This document shows, in pieces, positions 36,901 through 40,023 of a stretch of 40,023 nt of DNA. Numbering within the stretch: the stretch's first letter is position 1; every line of letters begins with the position of its first letter. The DNA comes from an uncultured Bacteroidales bacterium (GTDB lineage: Bacteria; Bacteroidota; Bacteroidia; Bacteroidales; Paludibacteraceae). A model generated the notes under the pieces. It saw only the letters and a program-made list of their open reading frames with translations, was not told the origin of the DNA and ran no database searches. The DNA lies in assembly GCA_902779705.1 (NCBI GenBank), contig CACZCR010000014.1, positions 1 through 40,023 on the forward strand. Direction: 5' to 3'. The translations under genes were made by a program, and so were the position numbers.

Positions 36901-38740
36901 CTGCCGGCAGGCGCAAAGCTGTGCTGTCTTCGGGATGGTCGATATCAGGGATCGATGCATCCACTGCCAGATCGGTCTGTGTAGCATCGGAGTGAAGAGA
37001 CAGGTCTATCTCATTGATAGCCAGACCCATGCCGTCTATTACATATTGTATCGGACTACCCTGGGTGAGCACAATATCGGCATCCATATCAGGTATCAAA
37101 CGCCGTATCTGATCCAGTTGGGAAAGATCGGTCAGCGAGACGATAGGCTGTATGATGGTCGAATCGCTTACTGCGCTCAGTAGCGGGGGTATCCGGTCCA
37201 CCAATTTGAGCACATGCATCGGGCTGGCAGCCTTGAGGCGCAAGCCTTCTGTGGTCAGGTCGAGTGAGGTAGTTTGGTCAGTCGCAAAATCCATCAGCAG
37301 ACTATTGATATCATACTGCTGCTCCCCTACCCGTGCATGGAGATCGTTGATCGAGCCATGATAGTCGACGGCCATACGCTCAGGCGTCATGAAGCGTGCC
37401 ACACGAAAACGGTGGTCTGACTGAGCACGAAGTTGAAGGTTGTTGTCCTGCATCTGAACAGGCAGGTGTAACTTGCCATCCACTGTTTGTTTAGCCAAAC
37501 TGGCGTCAAGCGACAGGCCTGATACGTTGATCTGCTCATAGACTGCCTGCGTCAAGTGCATCTTCACCTTGGAGCGCATAGCCGGAGAAGAGGGGTTGAT
37601 ACCTTGTCCTTGGGCATGCAGACGACCCGCCAATGTCAAACGTGGGTGCCCTTGTAACAGCGCGCCCAGATCAGAGGGTTGCAGGTTCACCGCCATATCA
37701 TATGCCTCGTCGTCTATGTCATAGTAGCCTCGCACACCGGCTCTGATGCGCTGGTAAGCTACGTCGGCTTTGACATCTGCGCGCATGGTCTCCAGATTCA
37801 TTGCCGCCGTGTCTATGTCGGCTGTTGCACTAAACGCTTCCGAACGCACATGCAAGTCGCTACTGGTGATTAGGTTCTTGTCCAAGTTGACACAGGCATT
37901 ACCATAGATAGTGTCTGCCGGTATAGACAGATCGCCCAGCGCAAACATCAGGCCGCCTATGTCTACTCTTCGAGCATCGTAGAGGTTGGCTCCTACGTCC
38001 GCCAAGACATTGGTTGCCAGATAATGGGTTTGGACATCCAGTCCCAGAGGCGTAAGCCTGAACCGCACACGATGCAACTCGCCATCCGGCACATCGAATG
38101 CCATCAGCAGAGGCGTGGTGTCTTGTGCCGTCGTATCCGGAGGAGTGTCCCTAAGGTCGATAGTTATATCCGCGTCAGCGATACGGAGCTTATGCAGCGG
38201 GTACTTGCCTTCGGCAATGAGCAACTGAGGACTGGTTGTCGACAGGTGTCCCACGATGGCATCTATGCCCACCGCCTCAATCATGCTGTCGGAGTGAAAA
38301 GTTGTTTGCTCCAGAAGCAGTTGTTTGACAATGATGGGCAGAGAAGTGATTATAGTGGGATCGGCAAGGCCGTTCTCACTGTGAGAGGTGAGCACTGTGG
38401 CATTCAGCCGCAGCGCATGGGTGTAGATAAGGGTGTCTTGGCCACGATGGCCCACAAACAGGCTATCTATCTTGACCTCCAATGGCAGATCGTTCTCGCC
38501 TTTGTAGGCTTGGTAGAGCAGCATGGGCGAATGGTGGAAAGGCGATAAGTATAGTTCGCCTAAATCGATGTCATAGTCGGTATATTGATTGGCCAAAGCG
38601 ATACCTTTGTCCAATACCGCTTTGCGCACAGAGGGCACATACAGCACGCAGGCTACTGTTCCCAGCAGTAGCATCACCAAGACCAACACAACACCTATGA
38701 TGGCCGTAGGAATCTTCCATATCAAGCTGCGCTTACCCAC
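33926..38740 (-). CDS. TamB-like protein fused to an Omp85/TamL-type outer-membrane barrel
   Basis: 1604 residues from a GTG at 38740 behind AAGG; an in-frame TGA lies a few codons upstream. Residues 8-35 (IPTAIIGVVLVLVMLLLGTV) are a membrane anchor. Then come about 1000 residues of beta-rich AsmA/TamB-like sequence and the conserved TamB C-terminus: DRLRITIGSTL near 1090 and GNVLLRLFAQRDYNNILEGE near 1122. From about 1140 the protein continues, without visible POTRA domains, into an Omp85-family barrel: LLGHGETFTLKGNGAYYWAL, AFYAGGPNSMRAASPYAYGP near 1434 (the TamL version of the RGF loop), ALGTGAGLRLDIDGLVVRLD and a terminal GIGYPF. TamB and TamA/TamL are normally separate partners in inserting outer-membrane proteins; here both ends of that pathway are one chain. 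Confidence 0.9.
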   Translation of the reverse strand: MGKRSLIWKIPTAIIGVVLVLVMLLLGTVACVLYVPSVRKAVLDKGIALANQYTDYDIDLGELYLSPFHHSPMLLYQAYKGENDLPLEVKIDSLFVGHRGQDTLIYTHALRLNATVLTSHSENGLADPTIITSLPIIVKQLLLEQTTFHSDSMIEAVGIDAIVGHLSTTSPQLLIAEGKYPLHKLRIADADITIDLRDTPPDTTAQDTTPLLMAFDVPDGELHRVRFRLTPLGLDVQTHYLATNVLADVGANLYDARRVDIGGLMFALGDLSIPADTIYGNACVNLDKNLITSSDLHVRSEAFSATADIDTAAMNLETMRADVKADVAYQRIRAGVRGYYDIDDEAYDMAVNLQPSDLGALLQGHPRLTLAGRLHAQGQGINPSSPAMRSKVKMHLTQAVYEQINVSGLSLDASLAKQTVDGKLHLPVQMQDNNLQLRAQSDHRFRVARFMTPERMAVDYHGSINDLHARVGEQQYDINSLLMDFATDQTTSLDLTTEGLRLKAASPMHVLKLVDRIPPLLSAVSDSTIIQPIVSLTDLSQLDQIRRLIPDMDADIVLTQGSPIQYVIDGMGLAINEIDLSLHSDATQTDLAVDASIPDIDHPEDSTALRLPAAKASLKVAMTEGRTDASLSAQTKLTDGVMTLHDLRTDADLQLTLERTGRDLNGTGQLVLDSLSYGDMHLGRRTADLTISPSTQYAHSIAADVRLDEIPMELVDSIIHLKDVALQGAILAQARVDGLPGTTDISAEVKPLGVSAEYTPYKVGLSLGETPIIMQHNKVDLNGLPIYGVDSTYIALTGGLDLNTMKVDVALQADSFAPTKLPKDGPIPVYGELATDIKGRVAGPLDKIVADVDVTLLPSTDITYPIDKKNLAQVKPYGTVNVRYGVADGKMDLGGRVHVDDGTVKYSPKLYPIMPFHVDSGSHVTFDGPLGNTRLNVSASQQVKADVESQDEETRRVDFRTGVRVNGVLDSIGIKSIGFFLEAPDDDVITHELASLDEDTREGLAATLLATGMYVGESNVAAQRGGYALSSIINSRINAAMSNSKLGKVVDIDISSAQTTHAAGKTNDMNISISKSFFKDRLRITIGSTLTDNPEVNTSSGLFANLSADYKLTKEGNVLLRLFAQRDYNNILEGELYKYGLGVRATNEWRRHETYRGDSLWRVYGLTADAGVAYRSNNSLGPDLTLKSTIKNLLGHGETFTLKGNGAYYWALRDRHPGDPKKTDTYKLGLNASLVFPYLHWVGDNNPKGDTRYMMGYQYENIAGGYGVHKVSASLTYFIHSAHSPYITHAFTPFSLSLVRMKAESDSLLDKAAEFPQLIKVIAGDEFVPSIGYNFIYDDYRAKRAVNSYLNIGVKESGNLINAIYCAFGHKWDETDKPLGKITFNQFVKLSAELRNRFNITDRVSIATRLFAGANIPLGNSVESPLSEAFYAGGPNSMRAASPYAYGPGNFYSDKYNQNFFHAGDLKLEANFELRFPIVWKLFGAAFVDAGNVWNWYSAGELFKQAGITDYVERLQLRSELYDGVIDNPDFARQIALGTGAGLRLDIDGLVVRLDVGVGIHAPYQTFRYDKEGNPDPNQPITNYFNIPSALDAIRLNFGIGYPF

Positions 38741-38763
38741 CCTTACGTTTCTATCTCAGAGGC

Positions 38764-39594
38764 TTAGAAACTCTTCTGAACACCAAACTTCAAGCCATAC
38801 ATACCGGGTGTGAACTGGCTGGCAAGCAGGTTCTTGAGTTTGCCGGAGAAGATAATAAGATCATTGCTATACTCCTGGTGACGAGCACCGGTTTCTTTGT
38901 CTTCGTAGAAACGGGTGGTACCGCTGTACCCGAAGCTCATGATAGAGAAGAAAATCTGAAAAGTACTCTTGCGGTTAAACTGGTATGTAATCACCGGCGA
39001 GAGTTGGCAACCGTACGTCACACTGTGTCTGAGTCCGTCGTAGTCGGAACCCATGGTATTACCTTCTTTGACACGCGGAAACTCCATACCGGCATACAGG
39101 TGTGCTTCCATCCATATACCCACTTTGTCGTTGAACAAGGTCTTCAAACGATAACGCATATACGGAGCCACTTCCCACGAACCTTTCATCACACGGATAT
39201 CCTCCGAATAGGTGGTGCTGTCCAGGCGCATATAGTTATAGGTGGTATACGAATCTTGGAACGACCCGCCGAAACGCATTCCTAGATAGATACGCTCTTT
39301 GAGGCGCCATCCTATCTCCGGCGTCACAGCTATCGACCAGCCGTTCTCCTTCTTGTTGGTCTTTGAATCATGATGAAAATAGATGTCAAAGTTATAGCCG
39401 TAGTACAGTTTCTGCTTCCACAGTGGCACTTCTTTGGGCACCTCCACTTCGGCTACACTATCCTCCATGGTCTTGGTCTCACCTACTACTGTTGCCACAC
39501 CGCCCAAACCTATAGCTATCGGATCGGTCTGTTGCGCCTTTGCGGTCAATGACACAAGCATCACCGCAGCCATTAATCCAAAAAGTCTTTTCAT
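38764..39594 (-). CDS. predicted outer-membrane beta-barrel protein
   Basis: 276 residues. Signal peptide MKRLFGLMAAVMLVSLTAKA, then a short acidic linker (TMEDSVAEVEVPKEVP) and a barrel of about ten to twelve strands (KLYYGYNFDIYFHH, WSIAVTPEIGWRLKERIYLG, VGIWMEAHLYAGMEF). It ends in GLKFGVQKSF with the terminal Phe typical of BAM substrates. No named family was recognised. It lies 23 nt upstream of the TamB-barrel fusion, so the two are probably co-transcribed; it could be a client or helper of the fusion. No clear promoter was seen in the short space after the upstream terminator. Confidence 0.8.
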   Translation of the reverse strand: MKRLFGLMAAVMLVSLTAKAQQTDPIAIGLGGVATVVGETKTMEDSVAEVEVPKEVPLWKQKLYYGYNFDIYFHHDSKTNKKENGWSIAVTPEIGWRLKERIYLGMRFGGSFQDSYTTYNYMRLDSTTYSEDIRVMKGSWEVAPYMRYRLKTLFNDKVGIWMEAHLYAGMEFPRVKEGNTMGSDYDGLRHSVTYGCQLSPVITYQFNRKSTFQIFFSIMSFGYSGTTRFYEDKETGARHQEYSNDLIIFSGKLKNLLASQFTPGMYGLKFGVQKSF

Positions 39595-39619
39595 TCGTAT
39601 ATGTTTTCTTCTATATCAC

Positions 39620-39662
39620 AAAAAGGAAAATGGCACACGCACAGAATGCGCATGCCATTTCC
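39620..39662 (-). terminator. terminator after the methylmalonyl-CoA mutase gene
   Basis: Long imperfect stem: GGAAATGGCATGCGCA pairs with TGCGTGTGCCATTTTCC on the minus strand, followed by T5. It lies just after the stop at 39669. Confidence 0.85.
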
Positions 39663-39668
39663 ACAGAT

Positions 39669-40023
39669 TTATTCTTGCATCAGCAGTTGCATCACTACTT
39701 TTGCGCTATACGCCACCGGCGTACCTGGACCAAAGATAGCTGCAACGCCTGCCTTGTACAGGAAGTCATAGTCCTGCGCGGGGATGACACCACCGGCGGT
39801 GACCATGATATCCGGACGACCGAGTTTTTTGAGCTCCTCGATGACCTGCGGGATGAGGGTCTTGTGACCTGCCGCGAGAGAGGAGACACCCAGTACATGG
39901 ACATCGTTCTCCACCGCCTGTTTGGCTGCCTCTGCCGGAGTCTGGAACAACGGTCCCATATCGACATCAAAGCCGCAATCGGCATAACCGGTGGCTACCA
40001 CTTTGGCGCCACGATCATGGCCG
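39669..40023 (-). CDS. mutB: methylmalonyl-CoA mutase large subunit, C-terminal B12-binding domain (5' part outside window)
   Basis: 117 residues are visible and the frame is open to the right edge. GHDRGAK at the edge contains the His of the DxHxxG motif that ligates cobalt in adenosylcobalamin. It is followed by [51 protein letters not shown] and [12 protein letters not shown], as in the B12 domain of the mutase. The intact cobalamin motif favours the large catalytic subunit. The enzyme interconverts succinyl-CoA and methylmalonyl-CoA in propionate formation, common in Bacteroidales. The true start lies outside the window. Confidence 0.93.
   Translation of the reverse strand, partial: GHDRGAKVVATGYADCGFDVDMGPLFQTPAEAAKQAVENDVHVLGVSSLAAGHKTLIPQVIEELKKLGRPDIMVTAGGVIPAQDYDFLYKAGVAAIFGPGTPVAYSAKVVMQLLMQE

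Noticed and set aside
36542..37183. 213-codon plus-strand frame opposite the TamB-like gene
   Set aside because: It is a shadow of a well-supported gene; composition is Cys/His/Gln-rich and no domain is seen.

Overview
The window is about 40 kb of a Bacteroidota chromosome, most likely order Bacteroidales. The evidence is the promoters, which are the Bacteroidota type (TTTG, then a 20-nt spacer, then TAnnTTTG), together with a GDP-fucose pathway pair, SusB-like GH97 and GH53 glycosidases, Bacteroidota-style TamB/TamL envelope genes, and many secreted proteins with short C-terminal sorting-like tails. No tRNA, rRNA, CRISPR array or intact insertion sequence was seen.

Region 1 (1-9443, minus strand) is a tightly packed nine-gene run read from 9443 down past the left edge: gmd, fcl, a WG-repeat lipoprotein, a small lipoprotein, a nitroreductase, pdxA, alaS, a GtrA-family membrane protein and a BspA-like leucine-rich-repeat surface protein. 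Most junctions overlap (ATGA or TAATG), so it looks like one operon from the promoter at 9512-9543. Region 2 (9444-15548) has a divergent promoter pair, a 94-residue exported protein, a GH53 endo-galactanase (+), and a convergent pair made of a DUF4874/DUF4832 protein and a GH97 lipoprotein.

Region 3 (15567-30389, minus strand) is accessory surface-protein territory. It holds a 2204-residue repeat protein with a C8 tract in its signal-peptide region and a 55-residue companion ORF, two decayed genes, and two tandem paralogous secreted proteins (1575 and 763 residues). A 21-bp in-frame microrepeat encoding NPSPVTH recurs in both. Region 4 (30416-33904, plus strand) diverges from these: an STN + beta-barrel + OmpA protein, an Ig-like exported protein and a second barrel.

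Region 5 (33926-40023, minus strand) holds a 1604-residue protein that fuses a TamB-like envelope-spanning region directly to an Omp85/TamL-type barrel with no visible POTRA domains, then a small outer-membrane barrel protein, and the C-terminal B12-binding end of a methylmalonyl-CoA mutase. The TamB-barrel fusion, the shared C-terminal tails, the coding microrepeats and the signal-peptide C8 tract are the points most worth following up.
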